From Siphonodentalium dalli (lineage: Eukaryota; Mollusca; Scaphopoda; Gadilida; Siphonodentaliidae), in NCBI GenBank assembly GCA_032622095.1, contig CP136065.1, positions 110,403,195-110,467,194 on the forward strand: 64,000 nucleotides of DNA. Reading direction: 5' to 3'. Below are positions 11,084-21,830 of this stretch, piece after piece. The translations under genes were made by a program, and so were the position numbers. The notes below the pieces were generated by a model. It ran no database searches. It was given only the letters and a program-made list of their open reading frames with translations, and was not told the origin of the DNA. Each line of letters begins with the position of its first letter. The first letter of the stretch is position 1.

Positions 11084-12010
11084 CTATTGTTTCTCGTGTT
11101 CGCGCACCGCGTTACGAATTTCTCGTCGGAAGCGACGCTTGGCTTCTCTGTAAAATAGGTACGATTCAGCACTAATGGAATGAGGCTTCCCGTCAGATAT
11201 CCAATATCTCCGAGCTTGCTTTACTTCGATGTGAAGATCACACAGAGAAGAGTTCCAATATGGTTTCTTGTATTTGCAAAACTTTTTCTGTCCTACAGTT
11301 TCTTTTGCAACTGTATGCAGTGTTATGACAATCTTGTTGTACAACTCTAGAATATCGTTTTTGTCGACAATCGTATGCTTCAGGAGACAGTTAATATGAG
11401 TTACAAGTCGGTCTTGGTAATCTTGGATTTTTGTATTATCCCATTTGTATTTCTGGCGAGTACGCTGCGATGTGCTTTCTGTGCGGCCATGTTTTAAACG
11501 AATTGAACATGCCACAGGCATGTGGTTTGATACATTCAGAGAATTATCGTCCATGATGGAGCACCGCACAACACATAGCTGGAGGCAATCGGAAATCATG
11601 ATGTGGTCTATAAGAGTAGGAGTGGCCACGGAAACAAACGGGCTGAATGAGAAACCTGGTCCAGAACACATCCTTGATGTAGTGATCGGCCACATGCGTG
11701 CGCGCGAGAGATAACTTCTCAGGAGTTTTGTGCGAACTCTGTGGGACACAGGAATAATTCCATCAGCAGAGAGGTGAGCATTGAAATCTCCCATAATGAT
11801 CACCAGGCCTTGCTCTGATAAAAGTATCGTTTGCTTCTCAAGCTCCTGCCAGCAGTCTTTGAAGAATTCATCACCGCGGTTACTGCTTGGATGGTAAACT
11901 TGTACTATGCTCAACCTGCAATCTTGCGAAAGGCTTAGATTCACACCGACAGTCCGATCAATTATGCAACAAATGAATGAACTTGAGCCATGGATTAGTG
12001 CAATATACAC
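11084..12010 (-). pseudogene. LINE-A copy 1: AP-type endonuclease domain, N-terminally truncated
   Basis: 308 residues. Endonuclease/exonuclease/phosphatase motifs are present: MGDFNAHL at residues 73-80, IDHIMIS at about 134-140 and SNHMPV at 161-166. These form the active site that nicks target DNA in APE-class LINEs. The first motifs of the domain (roughly 80-100 residues) are missing upstream, so this copy is 5' truncated or decayed. A TAG separates the domain from the RT part in both copies. Confidence 0.85.
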
Positions 12011-12629
12011 ACATGTGCTCTATGAACGATGCAAACACTGGTAATTATAATGAAAATGAATTTATGACTTCATTCATTGTTGCATATATTCTGTTGAGTA
12101 TATATATAAAAGGAGATGTCCCATAAATTATATGATTTAGTGTACAGTATACCCCTTTAAAACCATTGCTATGTCAAACTTATTGCTCAATAAAGAGCGT
12201 TCCGTGTTAGTCTATTATTGAAATGGTAGATATAACAAGCGTTTGTTTCACTTGTGTGCGAAACATTGAAAACAGCTGGAAAATGGCTATGACTGCCTTG
12301 GTAACTATTTTTCAGAGCACGTGAAGCCGGTATATCAACAGTTCGTGTATTTATCAACCTATCTTATACCTCCTTCCAAATAACATAGACAAAATTGTGA
12401 AGCTCGAATGAGCCGTGTCCGTTTAAATGGACCAAAGGTTCAATCTGATTATTTACGAGCATGCATATATAGAATAACACAGCTGGGGTTTTTCAATATA
12501 CCTCATATGATAGCACGCGAAGCTCTATAAGATATACAATGCTATAAAACGACATAAATGTGTTTAGATTTGGCGACCCATTTATAGGGTTTCCTCTTCT
12601 TATATTCGACTTCCAGGCTATCTATTTAT
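12011..12629. other. Sequence upstream of LINE-A copy 1, no gene recognised
   Basis: No ORF1 or promoter of the LINE is recognised. The minus-strand frame that is open in unit 2 (16147-16422) carries a TAA here at about 12323-12325, so it is broken in this unit. Confidence 0.5.
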
Positions 12630-12975
12630 CATCGCAAAATAACTTTATCAGGCATAGGTCCATGATAGATTCCAGTTTGGGGCTCTCTGTAAATCATAAC
12701 GAAATAACTTTACCAGGCATGGGTCCATGGTAGATTCCAGTTTGGGGCTCTCTGTAAATCATAACGAAACAATTAACTTTAGCAGGTATGCACGGTTCCA
12801 CTAGTCAGATTCGAAAGGTTACCAAGTATATGGTTCCACATGTTATGATCGAGTTTGAGGCTCTCTATATATCACAACGAATAACTTTACCATGCAGGTA
12901 TGGTACCACATGTTTGATCGAGTTTGAGGCTCTCTATATACCATAACGAAATAACTTTACCAGGTATGCATATAG
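12630..12975. repeat. Minisatellite of about 65-70 bp, unit 1
   Basis: Four to five diverged units, each with a segment like GAGGCTCTCTATA followed by CATAACGAAATAACTTTACC and GGTATG or GGCATGGGTCC. The copies grow less alike towards the right. Confidence 0.7.
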
Positions 12976-13193
12976 CTCCAAAAGGACTTGTCAATTTTTG
13001 GGACGTACACGTTGTCCCGATGATCGTATACAACACCTCCTGAAAATAGGAGAACAATAATATTACGCAACATAGGACCAAGCATATTACGAGCGCGCAC
13101 AGGAGACCACATGGGTATAGGATCTAATTAATTTTCTGGTTTATACAAAACGTACCAATAGTAGTTTGTGGCGTCAAATCGGATGGGGCATCT

Positions 13194-13307
13194 TAAAATA
13201 GTGGCCAAAATTATCACTATAAAAACTACGATAAAACAGGTTCAAATATAATTAAAATAATGGCCAAAATTATAACTGTAAAAACTACGATAAAACAGGT
13301 TCAAATA
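13194..13307. repeat. Two 58-bp direct repeats at the duplication junction
   Basis: Two units sharing GGCCAAAATTAT and ACTACGATAAAACAGG. The duplication junction lies exactly at the end of the second unit. The same pair ends unit 2 at about 17146-17260. Confidence 0.8.
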
Positions 13308-13448
13308 CTCGAGATTGTACAATTGAATGATGTCAGTGATGTCAGCAGCAAAGCCTGTTGCTGGGATATTGAACAGTTGTAGTTGATATATTTTGTACAG
13401 GAATATTCTGAGAGGGGTGTCGTGTGTCGTGGGTAAATGCATGAGGTC

Positions 13449-14105
13449 TCACAGAAATAAAAGTTTCCGTACATGTAGCTGGTGTTTTACAGGTAGAAGT
13501 CCAAGAAGTCCGTTGGATAGGTTTGTGATTGCTCTGCGAGGAAGATTTTGCATGTGTTTCGAGCAGGTTCGGAAAGATTTTTCGATAGTATACATTGCTT
13601 CTTTGCTCGGTGTGTTGAGAAGTTCTGCACCATATAAAGCTTTTGGTAGAACGATGCTCTGAAGAAGATTTGACATCGTGAGTGGGCTGCATAGCTTGAG
13701 ACTTTTCCTACCAGCTATTGAGAAGTATGTTTTGCGCATGGTATTTGCTATATCTTCTGCTCGACATGTACTATGTGTGAATTTGTGCTGGATGATGCCA
13801 AGATGGCGACATTCGGTAGTCTCCATAAGATCTCTCGATCCGAGAGACCATGTCCTGTGTTTGTTGGATTCATGTTGATAGCGTGTCTCGTTGAATACGA
13901 CCACAACGCTTTTTGTTTGAGAGAACGTAAAACGCCATCTTTTGCTGTATGAATCACAAATGTCGATTAGCATTTCGAGACCGGCCTTGTGTATTGACAT
14001 TAAACATATATCGTCAGCAGTAGTGGGAGAAGTGCAGTTTATATGACCCATCTGGAGACCTTGGTCGGACTGCTCGAGAGTGTGAAGGAGTTCGTCAATG
14101 AACAC
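13449..14105 (-). pseudogene. LINE-A copy 2: second half of the RT and thumb
   Basis: Same 218 residues as in copy 1, with TADD at residues 29-32. I see no amino-acid difference from copy 1 here, although the endonuclease halves differ at several positions; conversion or a recent exchange may have homogenised this part. Confidence 0.8.
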
Positions 14106-14129
14106 TAGATAAAAGAAAGGTGACGTAAC

Positions 14130-14471
14130 TTATCCTTGTCTGGAGCCTTGTAAAATGTCAAATGGTTCTGATAAGCAGCCATTATAACATACACGGCTGG
14201 TACACTTGTTGTGCATGTTGGCGATGATTCTTAGAATTTTTCCTTTGTAGCCGGCTCTGCTAAGTTTGAACAGCAGACCGTCATGCCACACACGATCGAA
14301 GGCTTTTTGAGAGTCCAGAAAGCAAACAACGGCCTTCGACCCATGGTCACGTGCGTAGCTAATAGATTCCTGTACAACAAAAGACGCCATGTTACACCCA
14401 ATACGTTTCTGGAAACCAAACTGCAAGCGGTGAGGTGAGAAGTTTGTCGGAATACGCGAGAGCCGTGACAT
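14130..14471 (-). pseudogene. LINE-A copy 2: central RT block
   Basis: Identical in translation to the block in copy 1, with FGFQKRIGC and AFDRVWHDGLL and the same TAA after LQGSRQG. Confidence 0.85.
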
Positions 14472-14992
14472 GATATAATGGTTTCGAAAAGTTTATATAT
14501 TGTGGAAAACAGGGTGATTGCACGATAACTGTCGGGATTATCCCTCGGTTTTGGGTCGCCTTTAAACAAAGGAATGATTATTCCAACCTTCATGTCTGTG
14601 GGAATCCATTCATGTGTGATTATGGCGTTGAACAGCTTGGCTAGAACATGGGACATAGGCGGTGGAGCGTTGATGAAGTGTTCATTTACAATATCATCGC
14701 AGCCCCCCGCTTTGTTTTTCTTCAATTGTTTTATATGAAGAGAAACCTCTGATGGTGGAATGCTATCACACAGGGTTGTTATGCTGAAGTCCTCGTGAGA
14801 TTCTGAAAACAGTCGGGAAATTTCTGCACGAACATGTTCCTCAAAGTCATGGTCTTCGTGTCCGTTTGGTCTATAAAGTTGGCTGAAATAATCATTCCAA
14901 CCATGAAGTAAATCCACAGGGTTGTTACATACGCCAGATCCGAAATTCAAACCTGTCGACATAAGTTGGGACCTTGTGGTAGGTTTCGTCAT
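14231..14992 (-). pseudogene. LINE-A copy 2: linker and RT N-terminus, intact through the 10-bp site
   Basis: Here the frame runs from the linker through VGIIIPLFKGDPKPRDNPD and YRAITLFSTIYKLFETII, the expected RT motifs, before a frameshift at about 14470 leads into the next block. It shows that the 10-bp difference is a deletion in copy 1 and not an insertion here. Confidence 0.85.
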
Positions 14993-15043
14993 CCGCCAGA
15001 AAGCTGTATTGTCGGAATGAGCTCCGCGTTCTACATCGTAGAG

Positions 15044-15970
15044 CTATTGTTTCTCGTGTTCGCGCACCGCGTTACGAATTTCTCGTCGGAAGCGACGCTT
15101 GGCTTCTCTGTAAAATAGGTACGATTCAGCACTAATGGAATGAGGCTTCCCGTCAGATATCCAATATCTCCGAGGTTGCTTTACTTCGATGTGAAGATCA
15201 CACAGAGAAGAGTTCCAATATGGTTTCTTGTATTTGCAAAACTTTTTCTGTCCTACAGTTTCTTTTGCAACTGTATGCAGTGTTATGACAATCTTGTTGT
15301 ACAACTCTAGAATATCGTTTTTGTCGACAATCGTATGCTTCAGGAGACAGTTAATATGAGTTACAAGTCGGTCTTGGTAATCTTGGATTTTTGTATTATC
15401 CCATTTGTATTTCTGGCGAGTACCATGCGATGTGCTTTCTGTGCGGCCATGTTTTAAACGAATTGAACATGTCACAGGCATGTGGTTTGATACATTCAGA
15501 GAATTATCGTCCATGATGGAGCACCACACAACACATAGCTGGAGGCAATCGGAAATCTTGATGTGGTCTATAAGAGTAGGAGTGGCCACGAAAACAAACG
15601 GGCTGAATGAGAAACCTGGTCCAGAACACATCATTGATGTAGTGATCGGCCACATGCGTGCGCGCGAGAGATAACCTCTCAGTAGTTTTGTGCGAACTCT
15701 GTGGGACACAGGAATAATTCCATCAGCAGAGAGGTGAGCATTGAAATCTCCCATAATGATCACCAGGCCTTGCTCTGATAAAAGTATCGTTTGCTTCTCA
15801 AGCTCCTGCAAGCAGTCTTTGAAGAATTCATCACCGTGGTTACTGCTTGGAAGGTAAACTTGTACTATGCTCAACCTGCAATCTTGCGAAAGGCTTAGAT
15901 TCACACCGACAGTCCGATCAATTATGCAACAAATGAATGAACTTGAGCCATGGATTAGTGCAATATACAC
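15044..15970 (-). pseudogene. LINE-A copy 2: AP-type endonuclease domain
   Basis: 308 residues with MGDFNAHL at 73-80, IDHIKIS (M to K compared with copy 1) and SNHMPV. About a dozen amino-acid differences from copy 1. The N-terminal part is missing at the same place, so the truncation is older than the duplication. Confidence 0.85.
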
Positions 15971-16146
15971 ACATGTGCTCTATGAACGATGCAAACACTG
16001 GTAATTATAATGGAAATGAATTTATGACTTCATTCATTGTTGCATATATTCTGTTGAGTATATATATAAAAGGAGATGTCCCATAAATTATATGATTTAG
16101 TGTACAGTATACCCCTTTAAAACCATTGCTATGTCAAACTTATTGC

Positions 16147-16422
16147 TCAATAAAGAGCGTTCCGTGTTAGTCTATTATTGAAATGGTAGATATAACAAGC
16201 GTTTGTTTCACTTGTGTGCGAAACATTGAAAACAGCTGGAAAATGGCTATGACTGCCTTGGTAACTATTTTTCAGAGCACATGAAGCCGGTATATCAACA
16301 GTTCGTGTATTTATCAACCTATCGTATACCTCCTTCCAAATAACATAGACAAAATTGTGAAGCTCGAATGAGCCGTGTCCGTTTAAATGGACCAAAGGTT
16401 CAATCTGATTATTTACGAGCAT
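16147..16422 (-). CDS. Uncharacterised ORF, open only in duplication unit 2
   Basis: From the first ATG the minus-strand frame encodes about 91 residues starting MLVNNQIEPLVHLNGHG. The corresponding place in unit 1 carries a TAA, while unit 2 has TAC. No domain is recognised. Probably a chance frame or a decayed exon. Confidence 0.15.
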   Translation of the reverse strand: MLVNNQIEPLVHLNGHGSFELHNFVYVIWKEVYDRLINTRTVDIPASCALKNSYQGSHSHFPAVFNVSHTSETNACYIYHFNNRLTRNALY

Positions 16423-16589
16423 GCATATATAGAATAACACAGCTGGGGTTTTTCAATATACCTCATATGATAGCACGCGAAGCTCTATAAGATATACAAT
16501 GCTATAAAACGACATAAATGTGTTTAGATTTGGCGACCCATTTATAGGGTTTCCACTTCTTATATTCGACTTTCAGGCTATCTATTTAT

Positions 16590-16925
16590 CATCGCAAAAT
16601 AACTTTATCAGGCATGGGTCCATGATAGATTCCAGTTTGGGGCTCTCTGTAAATCATAACGAAATAACTTTACCAGGCATGGGTCCATGGTAGATTCCAG
16701 TTTGGGGCTCTCTGTAAATCATAACGAAACAATTAACTTTAGCAGGTATGCACGGTTCCACTAGTCAGATTCGAAAGGTTACCAAGTATATGGTTCCACA
16801 TGTTATGATCGAGTTTGAGGCTCTCTATATATCACAAGGAATAACTTTACCATGCAGGTATGGTACCACATGTTTGATCGAGTTTGAGGCTCTCTATAAC
16901 GAAATAACTTTACCAGGTATGCATA
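16590..16925. repeat. Minisatellite of about 65-70 bp, unit 2
   Basis: Counterpart of the array at 12630-12975. Unit 2 lacks about 7-8 bases in the last repeat (GAGGCTCTCTATAACG). Confidence 0.7.
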
Positions 16926-17260
16926 TAGCTCTAAAAGGACTTGTCAATTTTTGGGACGTACACGTTGTCCCGATGATCGTATACAACACCTCCTGAAAAT
17001 AGGAGAACAATAATATTACGCAACATAGGACCAAGCATATTACGAGCGCGCACAGGAGACCACATGGGTATAGGATCTAATTATTTTTCTGGTTTATACA
17101 AAACGTACCAATAGTAGTTTGTGGCGTCAAATCGGATGGGGCATCTTAAAATAGTGGCCAAAATTATCACTATAAAAACTACGATAAAACAGGTTCAAAT
17201 ATAATTAAAATAATGGCCAAAATTATAACTGTAAAAACTACGATAAAACAGGTTCAAATA

Positions 17261-18554
17261 TAATTAATTTTAATGTAAACACACACATGTACATATATTT
17301 GTTTTCGATTTGTGGCGCCGAATAGAAATCTATCGCCTAAGGCATGGGCGAACATGACATTGCAAGGATTGACACAAAAAAAGAAGCATGGCAAAAAATG
17401 AGGTATATTAGTAAAAAAAAAAGGTGATACTTATCATCATTATTAAATAAGAAAATCAATGTTTAAAACTGAAATGTACATCACCCGGCGGTAAATGAAG
17501 CTGATTGGCCGATGAATTTCGTAAAGGATTTTTAATCTAGAAATGATCATAAATATCGCCACTCAAGCATGTTCTGATAATAAACGAAGACGGTTAGAGA
17601 GCGTGTCACTCCCTACCCACCCCCTGAATTATGATTACCAGCTAACAGAGAGCGGTGAATCCTTCGTACAATTAAGTTATTACAATATTGCATACAATCA
17701 ATACATACATGTATATATCTATTAAATTTACACTAACTTCAATAATATAGTTTTCACATATTCGGTGAAATAATATCAATAACTTCAACATATCAAGAGG
17801 TATTAGATTGAATTAAGCAACATATGTCATGTAGACCGGAAAATAATCAAAAGTTGTGTCCTATAAAAGCTACTTACAGCGGCATGTTTTGTTGAATCCC
17901 GAATGCCGGTTAAATTGGGCACACGAATCCCGATTACCAGTTACTAGTAACAGAGGGGTATGAATCCCGACTGAAAATGGCCTAAATCCCTAAAATGACA
18001 CCACCAGAAGACGATGCCTTTTGCCAATTTTTTCGACCGTTGGAAATGTCATGCCTGCCACAACGTTACTTGGAATATTCAGACAAAAATATGTCGAAAT
18101 TATTCTGATAGTTTGATTTTGTTTTTATTTAGTGTGAAATTCATAACTATTTTCATACTTTTGGTCAACTGTTTGAACTGAAATGGCTATCGATTAGAAC
18201 AATTGCAACCACTGGGGGTCACAGTGTCAGGTCGGAGATATATAGCTGTTGGAAAATTAAAGGTACCGGTTGGAAATTTCCAAACAAATTAAGGGGAGGT
18301 GTGGTAAATTTCCCGGACTTCGTTCTGTTTTCAAAAGGTAGGTGCAGATGTACACACACAAAGGTTACTTCTAGCCACATCCCTACATATTCCTGCTGCA
18401 TACAGAAATGCACACCGTTTTTTGTCGGCATGGAAAATGTTCTGCATGTTGCCAGAAATATATATATATATATTATTGTCGTCTGATTCAGTTTGTAGAG
18501 GAGTTATTTTTTTCGGACGCTGGGGAAAAAATTAGTTCATGTCATGAATCTCTA
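17261..18554. other. Non-coding stretch, nothing recognised
   Basis: AT-rich sequence; GAATCCCGA recurs several times between 17895 and 17970. No convincing coding frame. Confidence 0.5.
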
Positions 18555-18560
18555 CTCTGG

Positions 18561-18900
18561 CTAACGCCCGTAGAGATCATACTCCACCAGTCAAAAACAT
18601 GTGAACTGTTTGATGTTATGACAGGGAAGTTGATAATAATGCACAATTTTGATGAAGGTCCCAATTCGAAATGTTTATTGCGATATCGGCTCACAATAGT
18701 CATAAAACATACAACAGAGTCTGATGTCGAGCTGGGACCACACTCTACTTCTGCTGTGAGGTAGTTTACTGAAGAACATGTATTCAAAAAGAAGTATAGT
18801 CCCTGTCTTGTTCGCGCAATGTTATAAAGTTCAGAACGGGTCAGAGCATCAAGTAGTTCCCAGGATATTTATTGGTGGAATATGATCTCTACGGGCGTAG
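18561..18900. repeat. Short element bounded by inverted repeats (MITE-like)
   Basis: The segment 18561-18589 (core ACGCCCGTAGAGATCAT) recurs inverted at 18873-18900 with one substitution and one indel. Weaker pairing continues inward for about 40 bases. The span is about 340 bp and has no coding capacity. No target duplication is clear. Confidence 0.6.
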
Positions 18901-19469
18901 CTAAACATGCTCCATTTCAAGTCCTCGAAGAATGTGGTGAAAATGTGTTGATATATGACGACATCGATCTTTAAAATAAATTGTGGCTGAAAAACTCATG
19001 TTAGCTTTTGAAAGAGAGGCGGACAAAGTCTTGATTTTATAAAATGGAATAAATAATATGTTCCTTTATACATGTATACATTAACGATACGGCACAAATT
19101 AGCATAAATGCAGTTAAATGCAGTTTGCATTTCGAAAATCCAAATTAAATTAAACCTTCTTGTAGTTGTAGATCAGCCTCACGTGGGACTTGGGTCCATC
19201 CATTGGCGTGACTGTTTCATTTATCGCCATCTGCAAATTTATCTGGTCATATGCGATATCCATCACAGTCTGAAAACACATGCAAAAAGAAGGTACAAAA
19301 ATTGGTGCCCGAGAACCTATAAACACCAACATAATACCAAACAGTTTGGTTCCGCCCTTCTTTTGTTCAATTTCATAGAACCCACCGAATCCAAGATCAG
19401 CGTTGGAACACGACCAAGCTTAAATGTCCTAGCTAAAATTAAACAATCGGTCCACGCGATGTTGGTTTA

Positions 19470-19878
19470 GAGGGAGGTAAAGTGGAAACATTTGAATGGG
19501 GAATTCAGTATTAATTTTCAAGACAAGATTACTCAATATTTACAAACCGTAGAATAATACTTCATATCTTGGATGTTTGAGCATAATCTCAGCATATATC
19601 TATTGACAACATAAAGCAGATTTTTCAATTTATGTTTTGTTTTGTGACATTTGATAGAGATATTAAACACAATGATAACAAATGGTGACCTACTTTTTAA
19701 CAATGTTCAATAATATCCATCCTGGGATGAAAATCAAAATTCCGCTTGCCTTGTCACTAGATAAGTCTTCAAACTTTCCAAAAAGGTATGGTCACCTGCG
19801 CTTTGTAAGGTTTGATCAATCTTTTCTAAAAAATTAACACTGAATTCCACATTCAAATGTTTCCACTTCACCTCCCTC
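19470..19878. mobile_element. 409-bp MITE with TTA flanks (PIF/Harbinger-like)
   Basis: Terminal inverted repeats of about 70 bp begin GAGGGAGGTAAAGTGGAAAC on the left and GAGGGAGGTGAAGTGGAAAC on the reverse of the right end, with few mismatches. Both ends are flanked by TTA (19467-19469 and 19879-19881). A 3-bp TTA/TAA duplication is typical of PIF/Harbinger elements, so that superfamily is inferred. No transposase is encoded. The closely matching arms suggest a fairly young insertion. Confidence 0.8.
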
Positions 19879-19881
19879 TTA

Positions 19882-20990
19882 AGATGATTTGGGGAAGACC
19901 ATATCAAGCGTCTATATCATTCCGTTGAAATACCAACGTACACATGCCTAGACTGTTTTCCAATTACGGGCGGGGTATCTATATTACTGAAATATCACAA
20001 ACAGGAGAAGCAAAGTATGGAGCAATAACTTTATAAATATAATTCGATATTTCCTTCAGATATCAAACCGTCTTCTGTGTCTATTCGGTGAATCAACATC
20101 GTGTGATATCAATTTTAAACAGTATAATGTATTTACGAACCAATAGAATATTTCGAAACGACACCCCAAACATGCTTTTAATTCTAGCATAGTGTCACCA
20201 CACAACACACGCACTCATAATTGTATCAAATGAGGCATTTTGATGAACAAAATGAGGAAACAAAAGGAACTATTTGGTTCCATTTTCTGGTTTAAAAAAA
20301 ATTAGAAACAAGTTTGGTTCCACATGGAATCCGAATGTGTATTGTGTACTTAATTTGTTTCTTTATTTCGGTTCTTCGCAAAGAACCAAACCGTTTATGT
20401 TTGGTTTTTCATTTGGATCTTTATTTTGGTCCTTCGCAAAGAACCAAAAACGTGTATGTTGGTGTGGTATATTATTGTCAATCACCATGCAAGAGCAATA
20501 TAACTCTGTTTTTGGTCAGGATATCTTGAACTTCCGTGAAATTATCTTATTAAAAGGAGAGTTCACCAGTAGATCGTTTTTTACGGTTAGGCAGTGGTGG
20601 ACAAAAAAATAATCAAGCCTTTAATAGATACAACAGATTTTGACGACGAGAAACAAGAACTCCCGAAGGTTACAAATATAACAAAAAACAAAAAACAAAA
20701 CAAAACAAAACAAAATAAAAAACAAACAAACAAGTTGGTGAAATAAATCGGTGATAACAATTCAACTTTCCTGTATTCGAGGGGTCCGCAAATGACCTTG
20801 ACCTGAGGTCGAATTGTAACGATAACATTCGCATTGGAAAGAGCTGAATTTGTGAAATATGCATAGTAATTTGAGCCCCCTGAATATGCAGACAAATGAC
20901 TTATATTCAGAATCGATTCTTTCGAGATATATGAAATATTGGACCGCAATGAATTGAAGATGCGGTACAACATGCTACACTTCTCCATTT
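19882..20990. other. Non-coding stretch with short repeats
   Basis: A segment containing TTCGCAAAGAACCAAA occurs twice (about 20376 and 20434), each forming a small GGTTCTTCGCAAAGAACC-type hairpin. An (AAAAC)n-rich stretch lies at about 20680-20730. No gene is seen. Confidence 0.5.
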
Positions 20991-20991
20991 C

Positions 20992-21830
20992 TTGAGCCCA
21001 CAATGTCAACGGGTTTTTCTTGGGGACCCTAGAACATACAAGAAAACTAAAGATGCTCTAGTCACATATTTCACACCGAAGAAAAATGTTGTAGCGGAAA
21101 GATATATATGTCGACAGAGGACGCAAGAACAAGATGAACCGGTTGATCAATTTGTAACTGTCATTGAAAAAAATGTGCGTCCCTAAGTCTACGAGGAAAA
21201 TGGTTACAGCAAGATGAATTTACGCTGGATAAAGCATTAAGACAAGCCCTTGTGTTTGAAACTGCAATTGATTCCAAAGTGATGTCACGTGGTGATGTGG
21301 AAATGATCTGCTAAATGCGCCACCTATTTTGCCTGTCTATGAAAATCCGCCAAGGCCGTGTTTCAGGTGTGGTCAATCGACACATGACCCATACCACTGT
21401 AGGGCGAAGAACGCCGCATGCAATGCTATTCGGCGGTTGGTCATTTTCAGCGAGTTTATCGGAATAAGAAGAACACGCAACAAGGGAGGCCTCAGAAAAA
21501 AGGGGCAAAACAGACAAAAAATGTTATCAAAGCAGCTTCAGCAGATAATGTCACAGTGGAGTGTGTAACTTAATTTGTTTATTTCATAAAGTCTGACTGC
21601 TGCGCTGACATGAATGGGTAAACTATTACACTGATGCTAGACGTTGGTTGTAAACAGAACATTATTAGTTCAGTTACGCAAGGAAAGATGTTTCCAAATG
21701 TGTCTGCCATTCCAACTGCGGAGTCATTACTAGCATATGGACGAACAACTTATTTGGAATGTGTAGGATACTTTAAAAGGGAACTGTTAATAAAACTTTT
21801 TGTTCAGTAAAATAAACTATACCAGTGTCA
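20992..21830 (+). pseudogene. Ty3/Gypsy gag-protease relic
   Basis: Pieces in several frames but in the correct order. First comes a capsid-like segment with YFTPKKNVVAERY and RQRTQEQDEPVDQF (about 21050-21160). Then a segment ending the gag core (LDKALRQALVFETA, about 21226-21270), then a CCHC knuckle CFRCGQSTHDPYHC (CX2CX4HX4C, about 21358-21400). Finally there is a retropepsin-like segment starting LDVGCKQNIIS (about 21634), where the usual DTG/DSG is DVG, with a downstream LLAYGRTTYL. Frameshifts, stops and the changed active site mean it is dead. No LTRs are seen. Polymerase fragments of a similar element occur at about 33 kb. Confidence 0.75.

Larger units (their letters stand above)
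8842..12010 (-). mobile_element. LINE-A copy 1, broken APE-type non-LTR retrotransposon
   Basis: On the minus strand the order is endonuclease, reverse transcriptase, C-terminal CCHC-like knuckle, the layout of ORF2 of APE-class LINEs. It is a pseudogene: stops lie after the endonuclease block (about 11083), within the RT (about 10178) and at about 9497 and 9364, and there are frameshifts near 10600 and 10480. The N-terminal part of the endonuclease and any ORF1 are missing. The domain style (TADD in place of YADD or FADD, CX2CX9HX4C at the end) is shared with LINE-B at 45-50 kb, so both belong to one clade. I do not assign the clade by name. Confidence 0.85.
9367..13307. repeat. Tandem duplication, unit 1 (3.94 kb)
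   Basis: Runs from CTCGAGATTGTAC inside LINE-A to CAGGTTCAAATA in its upstream flank and is followed directly by a second copy. The junction at 13306-13308 has about 2 bp of microhomology (TA). Differences between units include a 9-bp insertion at about 13338 in unit 2, the 10-bp indel in the RT, and scattered substitutions that are denser in the endonuclease half. Confidence 0.9.
13308..15970 (-). mobile_element. LINE-A copy 2, lacking the C-terminal knuckle
   Basis: Second tandem copy of LINE-A, cut at the duplication breakpoint so that the knuckle region and 3' end are absent. Otherwise it keeps endonuclease and RT blocks with the same stop codons as copy 1, except that the RT N-terminal frame is intact at the place where copy 1 has lost 10 bp. 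Not functional. Confidence 0.85.
13308..17260. repeat. Tandem duplication, unit 2 (3.95 kb)
   Basis: Same order as unit 1. After 17260 the sequence becomes single-copy (TAATTAATTTTAATG). The 58-bp repeats and the minisatellite (16590-16925) recur at the expected places. Confidence 0.9.

Noticed and set aside
8842-12010. LINE-A as an active element
   Set aside because: Shared stops in the endonuclease-RT linker and RT, frameshifts and the missing endonuclease N-terminus rule this out.
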